This document shows, piece after piece, positions 10,990-21,800 of a stretch of DNA of 64,000 nucleotides. Source of the stretch: Vitellaria paradoxa (taxonomy: Eukaryota > Streptophyta > Magnoliopsida > Ericales > Sapotaceae); the NCBI GenBank assembly GCA_019916065.1, contig CM034233.1:39534862-39598861 (forward strand), written 5' to 3'. A program made the translations under genes and the position numbers. A model generated the notes under the pieces. It searched no databases, had not been told where the DNA came from, and worked only from the letters and a program-made list of their open reading frames with translations. How positions within the stretch are numbered: position 1 is the stretch's first letter; each line of letters starts with the position of its first letter.

Positions 10990-11345
10990 TCTTCCAATCT
11001 AGTGAAAGACATCAAAAGGTAGCCAAAGAAAATGAAACATATGAGTAGGCATAATAGCTAATATGTGCTAGATCAAGATGAGCTTACCACCAAAGGAATG
11101 TAGACGATTAGCCCAACTAGAGGTTTTGCCCCTTACTTTTCTCACCAAGTCATTGAAGAAAGCAATCTTGAGATGACCCATGTACATAAGGCATCCAAAA
11201 TAAGTAAAAGGGAGACTTTCCTTCTGAAAACCTGTCATTGCCTAGATGATGCCTTGTTTTATGATACAAGTCAAACGGCCAGCATAATACCTACTCTTAG
11301 CCTGACTGGCAAGTTGTCTTGAAACTACTTCATAATTGTTAAATT
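10990..11345 (-). pseudogene. LINE (L1-like) reverse transcriptase fragment
   Basis: On the minus strand, with frame slips, this reads SRYYAGRLTCIIKQG, then GFQKESLPFTYFGC, then FFNDLVRKVRGKTSSW and RLHSFGGKLILI, followed by an in-frame stop. These are the hallmarks of the RT thumb region of plant L1-type LINEs (LPF-YLG-P, W-LS-GGK--LI). It abuts the copia LTR at 10989, so the copia inserted into this LINE or a deletion joined them. The matching LINE continuation is not seen on the left side of the copia. Confidence 0.8.
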
Positions 11346-12021
11346 GGCTGAAACTGTTGACTTGCTAAAGCATAGGCCATAAGTGTAAATGAGATCCATG
11401 ATCTACGAAAAATGAGATTTTTGAAAATACCAAATGATCTTCAGTTGATATATATGATTAAGGATTAGTCATTGGAGTTACGACATTAATCTTGAGATTT
11501 TATTATGAGATTTTATTTGGATTACAGCCAGACTTGCTAAAGATTAGTGGATGCCTGACTAATAGGTGTAATTCGATTCCCTAGTAGAAAGGCTGGGGTG
11601 TATAACTCTATTCCCCTGAGACTTATACTAGCAGGGGTATTACTCGATTCCCACCAGAGATATATTAAGATAAACATTTTCCATAAGCATAAATAATATG
11701 GTTGGTGGCCCACGTGCTTTGCTAAACGTTACCCATACCAAGATATGGTTAGGGATGGATGGAGGTTAGAAAATGCATTGACCATTGCATCACACATGCA
11801 TTCAATATATTATATTTTGTTCAAATTGTTGTGAGTTTATCTACTTGAGTTATGTACAGTCGTGCACGCTTTTACAGTCCTATCTATTAGGTGGTAGTGC
11901 TCACCCCTTCCATTTTACACGTGAAATCATAAAGCCAGGTAATAGCCACTCCGGGTTGAGTTAAGACTGATAGTTATGACCTAGTATTTTGTTTATTTTA
12001 TTATTTGGATTACTACATTTC
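11346..12021. other. Non-coding, LTR-like remnant
   Basis: No gene is seen. 11540-11660 has a repeated pattern (TAATTCGATTCCC..., TAACTCTATTCCC..., TTACTCGATTCCC...), three imperfect copies. 11750-11880 (ATGGATGGAGGTTAGAAAATGCATT) loosely resembles 3615-3690 on the far side of the copia. The tail at 11890-11960 (GTGGTAGTGCTCACCCC) resembles motifs in gypsy LTRs. It is probably an old LTR, but I cannot define its edges. Confidence 0.35.
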
Positions 12022-12394
12022 TGATGCAGATCGAATTTCCATAGAGTATTTGCAAATGAGATATTTTGTCAAAACTTGATTTGGTTAACTGTTGTGCTAA
12101 AAATTTCATCTTTTCCTATTTTTAGGAAATTTTTGAATTTTTAGTACATTAGGAGTAATTTTTGTTATTTAGTTTCTTATTTTTTAAGTTTTCCATTTTT
12201 AGTTTTTTTCTAATTTTAATTTTCTATTTAAACAATTGCCAGCCAAGGAAGAAGGTAGATTATTATTATTTTGATTGAATACAAGTTCGTATTTTCTTCA
12301 ATTTATGTTCAATATTCTTAGGTATTCTTAGACTAAATAGGTTATTACACACTCCATCTCTTTCCCTATTCAATTTTTTCATTTCTCTACATCA
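12022..12394 (+). repeat. 5' LTR of gypsy A (373 bp)
   Basis: It begins TGATGCAGATCG and ends CTCTACATCA, directly followed by the PBS. AACTTGATTTGG and TTCCTATTTTTAG tracts have counterparts in the LTR at 60040-60436. Confidence 0.75.
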
Positions 12395-12411
12395 ATGGTA
12401 TCAGAGTTTCT

Positions 12412-14400
12412 ATGGCACCACGCAGAAGATGACAGGTGCTTGCCCTAGATTTGCTACCCTTATTTGGTTTTGAAATGTGATAAAGTCACACTGGAATGAC
12501 AATAAGAGGAATAATTCCAACAATTAAAAGATATCGTTGTGTCCTTGGCCTAGTAGTTTTTCACTTTTACCATCAGAGATCAACCTCGACCCAAAATCTA
12601 CTAAAGAATCATACTTCAGTTGATGAAGATGTTTTACAGGACAACTACATGTACAATCCTTTTGGCACCAACCAATTAGGAGACATATAACCTCATGATT
12701 CCCATCGTTGGGAGAATGATTTGGAGATTGATATTCTAGGATTCTAAGGTAGCCTAGCCCCCAGAGGAATTTCTGAATTGGGTCCACACTATGAATGAGA
12801 TTTTGGAGATTAAAGAGGTGCCAGATTATAAGCTTGTTGCTTTATTGTTACCAGATTTAGAGGTCGAGCTACTACTTAGTGGTAACAAACCAAGCTAATA
12901 AGGGCTCAGCATGGGAATACCAAGATCTGTTCATGAGAACAATTGAAGAAGCACATGAGCACTACCTTTTTATTGCACAATTATGCTTACCTAGTGTTTC
13001 AACAACTTTAGTGTTTGCTATAAGGCTCTCACTTAGTGGATAATTACACCACCTAATTTTACCAATTGATAGTCTAGAATGACCTGACCAAGTCAAACGA
13101 TTAGCTGGTGTCTCAATATATTAGGGATCATCAACAGCCATTGTAGGACTCTTTGAACATGTTTGAACTATTTTCCATGTCGGATATGAATCAAAGAACT
13201 TTGACCCTAGAAAGGCAGTTTTCCCGTAGAGGAAATTCTTGGGACAACAATAAGGGCACGACAAACACAGTTGCTGCAAACTGTAATGTACGATTTTCAT
13301 AGACCAACATTAGACCTCCACTACTAACATAATCCAATTGCGCAACCACTTCTAGTATCAAATCCATTGTTTCAAGTGTGATGAGCATAATTATCGTGTC
13401 ATGAAATGCAGAAAGAGGGATAAAGCAAGTAAGAATTTATTCGTTACTGATTAGATAGGGGAGCAAGCTGAAGGGCTTGAGCAGGATCCTGTTTATAATG
13501 AAGAGGATAACAATGTGGCAAGACAAGTTGCAAGGGATGATGGTCCTTTACTGGTAGTTTGCATGATATGTCTGGCCTTTGTGAAAAAGAAGACAATCTA
13601 TGGTAGTGAAATAAGATCTTCCATTTCACTTACACTACTAGGGGAAACGTTTGCTGGTTTGTTATTGATTTTGAAAGCTGTAAGAATATGATATCAGTTT
13701 ATGCTGTTTGAAAATTATATCTCAAGGTCAAGCAGCACCTTACGCCTTACAAGCTTGCTTGGTTAAAAAAGGGTAATGAAATACAAGTCGCTAAAAGGTG
13801 TCTCGTGATCTTTTCAATGGGGACGAAATATAAAGACTAGGTAAAAGCAGTGCAGAATATCGATGGAGCTATTCTAGAGTCAGTGTAACTTTTGCTATAG
13901 GAGTTTGCTGATGTATTTCTACCTAATCTTCTAGACAGTTTTCCACCATTGTGAGACATCCAACATTAAATTGAGCTTATGCGAGGTTCCAGTTTGCCAA
14001 ATCATCCCCATTATTGAATAAGCCCTAACAAACAAGAAGAATTCCAGCGTTAAGTGGAAGAGTTGTGGACTGAGGGGTTTATTCGAGAAAGCCTCAATCC
14101 GTATGCAGTTCTAGCATTGTTAACCCTAAAGAAAGATGGATCATGGAAGATTTATGCAAATAGTCATGTAGTTAATAAGATCACTACTCGTTACTATTTC
14201 CTTATTCCATGGTTGGACGATCTATTTGATCAATTTGTAGGGGCTATGGTATTCAGTGAATTGGATCTTAAGAGCAGCTATCATCAAATTTTAAATTTGA
14301 ATCTGACCCAGAGATGAACAGAAAATTTTCCTTTAAGACTAGAGGGGGCCTATATGAGTGGTTGATCTTCCCATTTGGGTTGTCAAATGCACTAAACACT
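12412..14400 (+). pseudogene. Gypsy A gag and N-terminal RT, heavily mutated
   Basis: Gag starts MAPRR at 12412. With frame changes one reads a YNPFG stretch (12651), FLNWVHTMNEILEIKEVPDY (about 12770-12830), then a basic R-K-H-M--T-FL-HNY stretch and SLNMFELFSMSDMNQ (about 13150), as in the Retrotrans_gag family. A damaged CCHC knuckle (C-DEH-NYRVMKC) sits near 13378-13410. RT is clear at 14050-14320: VEELWTEGFIRESLNPYAV, LTLKKDGSWKIYA, VVNKITTRYYF, PWLDDLFDQF and FSELDLKSSYHQI. These match the first RT blocks of chromovirus-type gypsy elements. The final LYEWL-FPFGLSNA reading ends at about 14400, where the insertion begins. It is non-functional. Confidence 0.82.
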
Positions 14401-15783
14401 TGATTAGTCACAAAAATGACAGTTTAAGCATATCAAAATGTGATTAATCATGCATAATTAAAGGCTAAAATGAGTTAGATATGCCTAAATATTGTTTTTC
14501 TTCCATTCTAAGTATTTAGAAGAAAGTCTGGATCAAAACAACGTGAAATGAAGCTAAAAAGGGAGAAAGAGCAGAGGTTGTTTGGACCTAGGTTAGGACT
14601 ATAGAAGCCTCATTTAAAAGAGAAGCTGAAAATTTTCTATCAAAAGTTGGTTCAAACATGTTCGAACACACATTCTAACAACAGAAGGTGCAGAGGAATG
14701 TTGAGCAGGAAAAATTCACCAAGTGTTAAAACTTGGTTCGAACACATGTTTGGACGTACGTTCGGATACACGTTTGAACCAACTAGTGTTCAAGGAAATT
14801 TTGTAATTTAGTTGTCATTCTGAAACGCAATTTTGTACTTACAAAATACAGACTATAAATACTAAGAGATAGGTCTTTTCAAGTAGCTTTTACATTACAT
14901 ATAATATACTTAGCTTATTTAGAGAGGGGATTAGAGGTTTTTCTCTTGTCCTCAATTAGGTCTCAATTTCTTTTGTAATTCTTTTTGTTCTTCTTCAATT
15001 TCTTATGTTCTAGAGTAGATCAATTTTCACATGTTCAGATCTTGATTGGTTGATCTTCCTTCAAATCCTTGTTTGTATATGATTTCTACCTTGCCTTTTC
15101 ATGTTATTATGTTTAGTACTTGTGTGGAAATAGTATGCACACTAAGCGTTTGATAGAATGTCTCCATGGGTGATTTACATAAAAACCCTTTATGTTACAT
15201 GCTTTTCTAAACTTTGTATGCACGCCAAGTGTTTGTATACATAGTGCTTGTGTTGAGTGTGATTACATGTTAGGCCTTTATTAGAATACTTACATTCCTA
15301 GATCAATTATGCATGATATGTATATTTGATGCTATGTTTCCCAAAGTGATCTAACAACTGGACTTCATTTCTCTAAATCAACCCACCTTGTGATGGTTTG
15401 CCTAGATGCATATAGGTAGACATGTTTGCCCTCTAAATTGATTCAATTGCATGATGATAGGATAGGTTAGCATTGGCCTCTAGCCCTTTTAGTTTTATGG
15501 ATTTTAATTTATTTTCATTATAATTGATTTTAATTCAATTTTTATTCATTTTGCATTGGATTTTATTTTAGCCTCCTAGGTTTGTGACAAAATACCTGAG
15601 TAGGTTTTGTTTCCAAAATTTAACCCATTTTTTCTTTGATTTTTCTTATGTGACAGCCATTAATTAAGAGAAGAAGAATCGTGAGTTCACTATAGCTCTC
15701 CCTATGGGTACAACAAGTGCTTCACCGCTACAATAGACCACCTTGCACTTTGGGTGTAAATCCACATTGTGGAATGACAAGAC
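14401..15783 (+). repeat. LTR-like insertion (probable solo LTR, Athila/Tat-like) inside gypsy A RT
   Basis: The RT reading is cut after ...AAACACT and resumes at ...GCACTTTCATGCAAG, so 14401-15783 is an insertion; CACT occurs at both junctions and may be the duplicated target. It starts TGATTAGTCACAAAAATG, has no ORF, and near its end has CTATAGCTCTCCCTATGG and ACCACCTTGCACTTTGGGTG. That tail resembles Athila-like LTRs and the minus-strand block at 29057-30422, which has nearly the same length. Exact right end is uncertain by about 20 bp. Confidence 0.6.
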
Positions 15784-15786
15784 GCA

Positions 15787-16010
15787 CTTTCATGCAAGTA
15801 ATGAACCAAGTTCTACGTCCATTCATTGGCAAGTATGAAGTGGTCTACTTTGATTATATTTTAATTTATAGTTCCAATCAAAAGCCTCATTTGGGATATA
15901 TACGGAGAATTTTAGTAGCACTAAGGGATGCAAAGTTGTATGAAACATTAAAGAAGTGTGTGTTCTTGATAGATAAGGTATTATTCCTTGATTACATTGT
16001 AGCCACGTAG
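15787..16010 (+). pseudogene. Gypsy A RT, second half
   Basis: This reads FMQVMNQVLRPFIGKYEVV, then YFDYILIYS where the family has Y/F-x-DDILIYS: the second catalytic Asp is Tyr, so RT would be dead. YETLKKCVF and FLDYIVAT follow, as in other gypsy RTs. The TAG at 16008 ends it and no RNase H follows. Confidence 0.8.
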
Positions 16011-17172
16011 GCCTTTAATGTTTTGTCACTAGGGTGTGACAACTAATTTAATCATGATGTTGTTCATGATTATGGTTATTTTATTTTAATATGAGAATGA
16101 TGGATGATAATAGATGCTCTGTTGAGGTTGATTGATTTTACTTAGCCTTGGATTAAATTTTTAATGGTTTCAAATTAGTTCCCATATTTTCATGTCGTCC
16201 GTCTTAAACAACAAGTTTAGGGGTGTGACATGAATAGGGAGAATGCTATATAAAATTTGGTAATAATTTTTTTCATAAGTATTATAGAAGCAACTTAAAT
16301 AAAAATTTTATTATCAACTGTATATTATTAATTGTAGGTCGTAATTTATTAAAAAAAAAGTCAACATAAACAATTTAAGTTTAAATTTAAAATTCAGAAA
16401 GAAATTACTCTTAAACCCAATTTTATTCAAAGAACTATACAAATGGAAAAAGTAGAATAGTAAATATAGAGAATGCCACATAGCATTTGGTAATAACTTT
16501 TTGGTTGGTTTTTATAAAAATAACTCAAATTAAACTGTCAATATTCATCATACATTGTATTTATAAAAAAAAATATGGTCAACATGACCAATTTAAATTT
16601 TAATTTTAAATTAAAAATAATTTACTCCCAAGTTTAATTCATTTTTAGAACCTTTTCTATGTTTTTGAATTTAAAAATATTAAGAGTTATTAATGTGAGA
16701 GAAATATAAGGCCAATTACTTAGTTGTTTTATTTATATTTTTAATTTAATTCCTAATGTGCTTGAAATATGTAAACTATAGTAAATTAATAAACAAGTAA
16801 AATCTTGTAGTAACCTATAAGTTCACTTCATATATATTAAAATTACATGCCGCAATTCTAGTGGTTTTATATATAAAAAGAAAAGTGATGTCATGGTCAT
16901 CCAGCGATGTGGAACCAAAAAAAAAAAGTAAGAACTTTGTGAATGTGAAGAGAGAACGAAGGATAAGAGTTCCGCATATTATTGGAATGAAGGCAAAGAA
17001 AAAAGAGAGAAATAAACCTGAATAGTTGGAATATTCATCCATGGAGAGGTGCTTCTCTCTCGAGGATTTTCTCTTACTAATTTCAAACTGCAAATTCGTG
17101 TATAGAGTGAGTTCTGCGTTTACATTTGCAAGATTTATGGTAGATTGGGTAGCAAGAAGAGCTGTTAGTGGG
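16011..17172. repeat. Non-coding AT-rich spacer with a 200-bp imperfect tandem duplication
   Basis: 16236-16440 and 16470-16650 share an ordered set of phrases: GAGAATGC(T/C)A..., TTTGGTAATAA(T/C)TTTTT, GTCAACAT(A/G)A, CAATTTAA(G/A)TTT and ATTACTC(T/C)...AATTT. They form one diverged direct repeat. The open stretch at 16815-17255 on the minus strand runs into the next LTR and shows no domain, so I do not call it a gene. Confidence 0.6.
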
Positions 17173-17430
17173 TGATGATACCACAACTGTCCCACATTGG
17201 AAAGAAATCGAGGATTGAGGTAACTTATAAGCACTTCTACCTCTCCCCCTGACACAACGCGTTTTAAAACCAGGAGGGTACTGTATTTAGCGGAAACTCC
17301 AAGGCTAAACGTGCTCTAGTGGGAGCAGTACCAAGATGGGTGACTCCTTGGGAAGCAAGTAACCAAGCCCAAAGCGAACAATATCTACCAAGAGGGCCTA
17401 CGGTGTGCGAACGAAAATAAATCATCATCA
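17173..17430 (+). repeat. 5' LTR of Tat1, 258 bp, carrying a 5S rRNA-like segment
   Basis: The ends are TGATGATACC and AATCATCATCA (TGATGAT/ATCATCA inverted). Inside are GTCCCACATTGGAAAG, ACGCGTTTTAAAACC, a 5S-like block, and GCCCAAAGCGAACAATATC; these phrases are familiar from several plant LTRs, including Cassandra TRIMs. It is directly followed by the Tat-type PBS. It does not match the 3' LTR (26300-27023). Confidence 0.75.
17293..17355 (+). other. 5S rRNA-derived segment within the LTR
   Basis: The segment contains ACTCCAAGGCTAAACGTGCT and AGCAGTACCAAGATGGGTGA, followed by TTGGGAAG. Against plant 5S rRNA as I remember it, about 46 of 62 positions match without gaps. The internal promoter parts (A-box region AAG-(T/C)TAA-CGTGC, intermediate element and C-box GATGGGTGAC) are all inside. 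Only the middle-to-3' part of 5S is present, so it is not a 5S gene. Confidence 0.8.
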
Positions 17431-17450
17431 ATTGGTGCCATCTGTGGGAA
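17431..17450 (+). other. Primer-binding site region of Tat1
   Basis: ATTGGTGCCATCTGTGGGAA directly follows the LTR. Tat elements typically have TTGGCGCCGTCTGTGGGAA here. The counterpart in Tat2 is at 43657-43637 on the minus strand (GTTGGCACTGTCTGTGGG). Confidence 0.75.
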
Positions 17451-17499
17451 TCAAACCCACAACCATCAACAAATAGCCAGAAGAGTCTAGGAGGCAAGA

Positions 17500-18600
17500 G
17501 AAGACTGTTAGAACTGACCTTAGAGCTAATGGTCATCCAGAGCCATCTTGTACAGAAGGAGCTAGCATAAAGGATGCTAGCATTAACCCGTGGGAGGAGC
17601 CCATAAGGGCTATATAGGCTCAAATCCATGGTGTTCTAGCCACTGTCAAAGGCTCAAATGTGGTTGATGATGTTGATGTTGATGGCAACTCACCATTCTC
17701 TACAGCAATCATGGCTTACCCCTTACCACATTAGTCAAAATGCCAATGCTAAACTCTTTTGACGGTTTGAAGGACCTCTTTAACCATCTGGAGACCTACA
17801 AGACACCAATGCACATACATGCGTATCTAGATGAGATCCTGTGTCGGGTCTTCCCAGCAACACTTAAAAGCCCGGCTTGGTTGTGGTTTAACAAAATCAA
17901 GTTAGGCATTATCATCACCTTTTCTTAGCTTGAAAAGATGTTTGTGAGCCACTTTATTAGAGGAAAAGGTAGAGGAGACTAGCCACCCACCTCTTGACAA
18001 TCAAACAAGGCAAGGATGAGCCCCTCCGAGATTATGTGGGAAAATTTAACGAAAGGTTTTGGAGGTCGATGAGATCGACGATAAGGTGGCAGTTACAACC
18101 TTTATGAGTGGGTTGAGAACCCCCAAGCTTATGGCCTTCCTCCTTAAGAAAGCTCCCATCGATATGGTTGAGTTGATGGTTCGGCCTCAGCGACATATTA
18201 ATGTGGAGGATGGCCTTAGGACCAAGCAGGAAAGTGATGGGGCAGGAGGCTCCAAAACTAAAAAAAAGTGGCCAAATGATTCTGGGAATTCTCAAGATTC
18301 TCAGAACCCCAAGAATCAGAGATTCAATGACAACTCAAATCAGGGCGTAGGGCAATACAATGATCTTGACCGTAATTTTACTCTACTTAACACGAGGTTG
18401 GAGAATATATTCTTTGAGATCTAGAACAATCCAGCCTTGAAATGGCATGAAAGGCTAAGGACCCTAGCAGACAAATGGTCCTGGGCAAAGTATTACCAAT
18501 TCCACAGGGATCATGGACATGATACGGATGATTGTATTGACCTGAAGAGACAGGTTGAGGGGTTGATCAGACATATTTGTTTTGGAAGATTTACGACCCG
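17500..18600 (+). pseudogene. Tat1 gag, broken
   Basis: Reading by eye through stops: MPMLNSFDGLKDLFNHLETY (from 17740), then an AY-DE--CR-FPATLK stretch, SPAWLWFNKIK, and after a TAG at 17926 EKMFVSHFIRGK. The next part, from about 18000 (DEPLRDYVGKFNERF) to 18424 (FMSGLRTPKLMAFLL), is the rest of the Retrotrans_gag domain. At 18490-18570, YYQFHRDHGHDTDDC is the Tat-type zinc knuckle with its first Cys replaced by Tyr. Several stops and a frame change make it non-functional. It lies directly upstream of the protease. Confidence 0.82.
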
Positions 18601-18899
18601 TTAGGATAATAACAAAAGGTCCGAGAGTAGAAGCTCCAAATGAAGGAGCCCTTGGTGAAGAAGTCCTGCACCGAGGAGTCCCAACCGAGCACGTCAGAAT
18701 AACCAACCGATCAAAGAAATATGAGTAATTTTGGGTGGATTTGCTGTTGGAAGGGAATCCTCAAGCACCAAGAGGAGATATGCTCGTGTGACAAGAGCCT
18801 CGCGCAAAGTTCTAATGCCAAGCAACTGAGTAAGAGGCTCGACCCCATTGCCTTTCAATTACTTTCACTAAAGAAGAAGCTGAGGAGCTGTGCCAGCCC

Positions 18900-21800
18900 C
18901 ATAACAATCCTCTAGTCATTTCCTCGATCATTGCCAACTTCAAAATTTGAAGGGTTTTGGTCGACAGTGGCAGTTCGATGGATATTCTCTACTAAGGGGC
19001 ATTCGAGAAAATGAAGATTAGGGAGGAGAAGCTACAACCAGTGTGCTCCCATCTTACGGGCTTTACCAGGGACCGAGCGACTCCACTCATGCCCATTGTG
19101 TTACCAACGTCTCTCAGGGATGAACCACATTAGGCGACAAAGATAATCAACTTTTTGTTGGTGGATTGCCCCTTGGCATACAATGTGATCCTTGGGAGGA
19201 CAGCCCTCAATCAATTCAAAGCGGTCACATCCATATACCATCTACGCATCAAGTTCCCAACCGAAGATGGTGTGGGATGTGCCAACGGCAACCAAAAGGT
19301 AGCAAGGGAGTGTTATATATCCTCCCTCAAGTGGGATCTAGAAAGAGGCACTAGTTGTGGACAGCCTGGAAGTTCGGGATGATGAAGAGCTGAAACGTGG
19401 AGAACCAGTTAATGGGCTAGAGGATGTTATGATTGGGACTTCCAAATAGAACAAGTCTGTAAAGACACACTTAGAGACCCCCAAGCCATTAAAAGTGAAT
19501 TAAGGAATTTTTTGTTGAATAACACGAATGTTTTTGCTTGGTCCCACCAAGACATGCCGGGAATAAGTGCAAATGCGATAGCCTACCATTTGAACATTTT
19601 TCTGGGAGCCAGACCAATAAAATAGAAAAGAAGAATTTTTTGTCCTGAGCACAATGAGGCGATTGAACAAAAAGTTGATGAGTTAATAAACGTAAGATTC
19701 ATTCAGGAAGTCCACTACCCCACTTGGCTATCAAATGTGGTCATGGTGAAGAAGTCCAATGACAAGTGGAGGATGTGTGTGGACTTCACCGATCTCAATA
19801 AGGCATGTCCAAAAATAGCTTTCCATTGTGGCCATCGATCTGCTGGTTGACTCCACAGCAAGTCACGAGTTGCTATCCTTTGTAGATGCCTTCTTGGGAT
19901 ATAATCAAATCAAGATGACCGAGCATGATCAGGAGCATATTGCATTCATCACTGACTGAGGATTGTACTGTTATAATGTCATACCTTTCGGATTGAAGAA
20001 TGTGAGGGCAACATACTAGCGGTTGATGAACAGGATGTTCAAAAGTCAGATTAGAAGAAATGTTAAGATATATATAGATGATATGCTCGTTAACAGCAAA
20101 AAGGCCTACTCTCACGTTGCTTATCTACAAGAAACTTTCAACACTTTGAGGAAGTATGGAATGAAGCTTAACCCAACTAAGTCTGCATTTGGGCTCGCAT
20201 CTAGTAAATTCCTCGGTTTTATGGTGTCTAACCGAGGAATAGAGGCCAATCTAGAAAAAGTAAAAACGATAATGAAAATGTAACCCCCATGAACAATAAG
20301 AAAAGTACACAAGTTGGCTAGGAGGGTGGCAGCTCTAAATAGGTTCATTTCTCACTCCACAGACATGCCATCCATTTTTCAAAGTGCTTGAGAAGACTTT
20401 TGAGTGGACAGCAAAATGCGACGAGGCTTTTTAGCAACTAAAGCAATACTTGGGGTCGATACCATTACTCAACTAGACCACCCCAGCAGAAGAATTGTAT
20501 TTGTACATCTCCGTTTCAACCACGGCTATGAGTTTTGTGCTTGTGAGGCAGGAAGATGGAGTCCAGAAGCTTGTCTACTACACAAGCAAGCCCCCTAGGG
20601 GGTAGAAGAGCATTATTTGAAGATGGAGTTGATGGCCCTTGCTCTTATAATGGCAACTTAGCGACTCAGAGCTTATTTTCAGGCTCACGTGATCATTTTT
20701 CTCACTGACCAGCCCTTAAAGAATGTCTTTCACAACCAAAAACCTCAGCCAGATTGGTTAAGTGGTCAGTTAAGCTTAGCTAATTCGACAATTAGTACCG
20801 ACCACAGTTGGCAATTAAGGGTTAGGTAGTTGCAAATTTTATTGCTGAATTTACAACCCACCCAGATAGTCCATTGAAGAAGACACAGAGTTCACCTAGG
20901 TACTTAATGTGGATGGCTCCTCCACCCAAACAGCCAGTGGCGCTAGTATTGTTCCTATATTGCCTTATGGTCACAAGATTGACTATGCCCTACGTTTTAG
21001 GTTCCTCGCCTCAAACAACGAAGCTGAATATGAGGCACTAATTGCTGGTATCCAGATTGCTCGGTAAATGGGGCAAAATAAATTATAGTCCAAAGCGAAT
21101 CGCAGTTAGTGGTAGAGCAAATACAGGGGGATTATGAAGCAAGAGACGATAACATGACCGAGTACTATTATGTGGCAAAAAGTCTGGCAAGAAAGTTTTC
21201 AAAGTTCCAACTGTAACGGGTTCTGAGGTTATAGAATGAAGAGGTAGACCGGTTGGCAAGAATTATATCTTCTAGGGAGGAGAACTCGGGTGTTTCAATC
21301 GAGATACTAGATTCCCTAAACATCCAGACCCCAGAAGTCAACCAAGTAGAAGAAGACGCTGAGTGGGCTAGACTGATCAAGGAATATTTAGAAACGGGAG
21401 CTTTACCGAATGATAAGAATGAAGTAAGAAGGATCCAGTACCGAGCGAGCAAATATCTCTTAGCAGATGAAATCCTTTACAAAAGAAAGCAGAGCTCTCC
21501 ATTATTAAGAAGTCTCAATGACCAGGAGGTCGATTATATAATGAGAGAAGTCCATGAAGGTGTTTGTGGCAACCACTCAGGAAGTATGGCTCTACTTGAG
21601 AAGATTTTGAGGGCTAGCTACAACTGGCCAACAAATGAGAAGGATGCCCAGGAGTTTGTTAGGAAGTGCAATAACTGCCAAAGGTTTTCTAATGTTCTAA
21701 GGCAGCCTGCTCAAGAACTAACACCAATCCAAAGTGCCTGGCCATTTACACAATGGGGAATAGATATCATTGGACCATTGCTATTAGGAAGGGGACAGAG

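Larger units (their letters stand above)
12022..16010 (+). mobile_element. Decayed Ty3/gypsy element 'A', 5' half only
   Basis: The 5' LTR (12022-12394, TGATG...CATCA ends), the PBS (TGGTATCAGAG at 12396-12406), gag (from the ATG at 12412) and the first half of RT (to about 14400) are readable with many stops. RT resumes at about 15787-16008 after an inserted LTR-like block. Nothing after RT and no 3' LTR are found, so the rest is deleted. The LTR start, the MAP- gag start and a YNPFG motif match element B at 60040-61200, so both belong to one family. Confidence 0.8.

Noticed and set aside
17293..17355. A functional 5S rRNA gene
   Set aside because: Only about half of the 120-nt gene is present, it is diverged, and it is embedded in an LTR.
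16815..17629. Two adjoining minus-strand open stretches as a host gene
   Set aside because: They cross the Tat1 LTR, PBS and gag leader; no domain is visible and the opposite strand explains the sequence.
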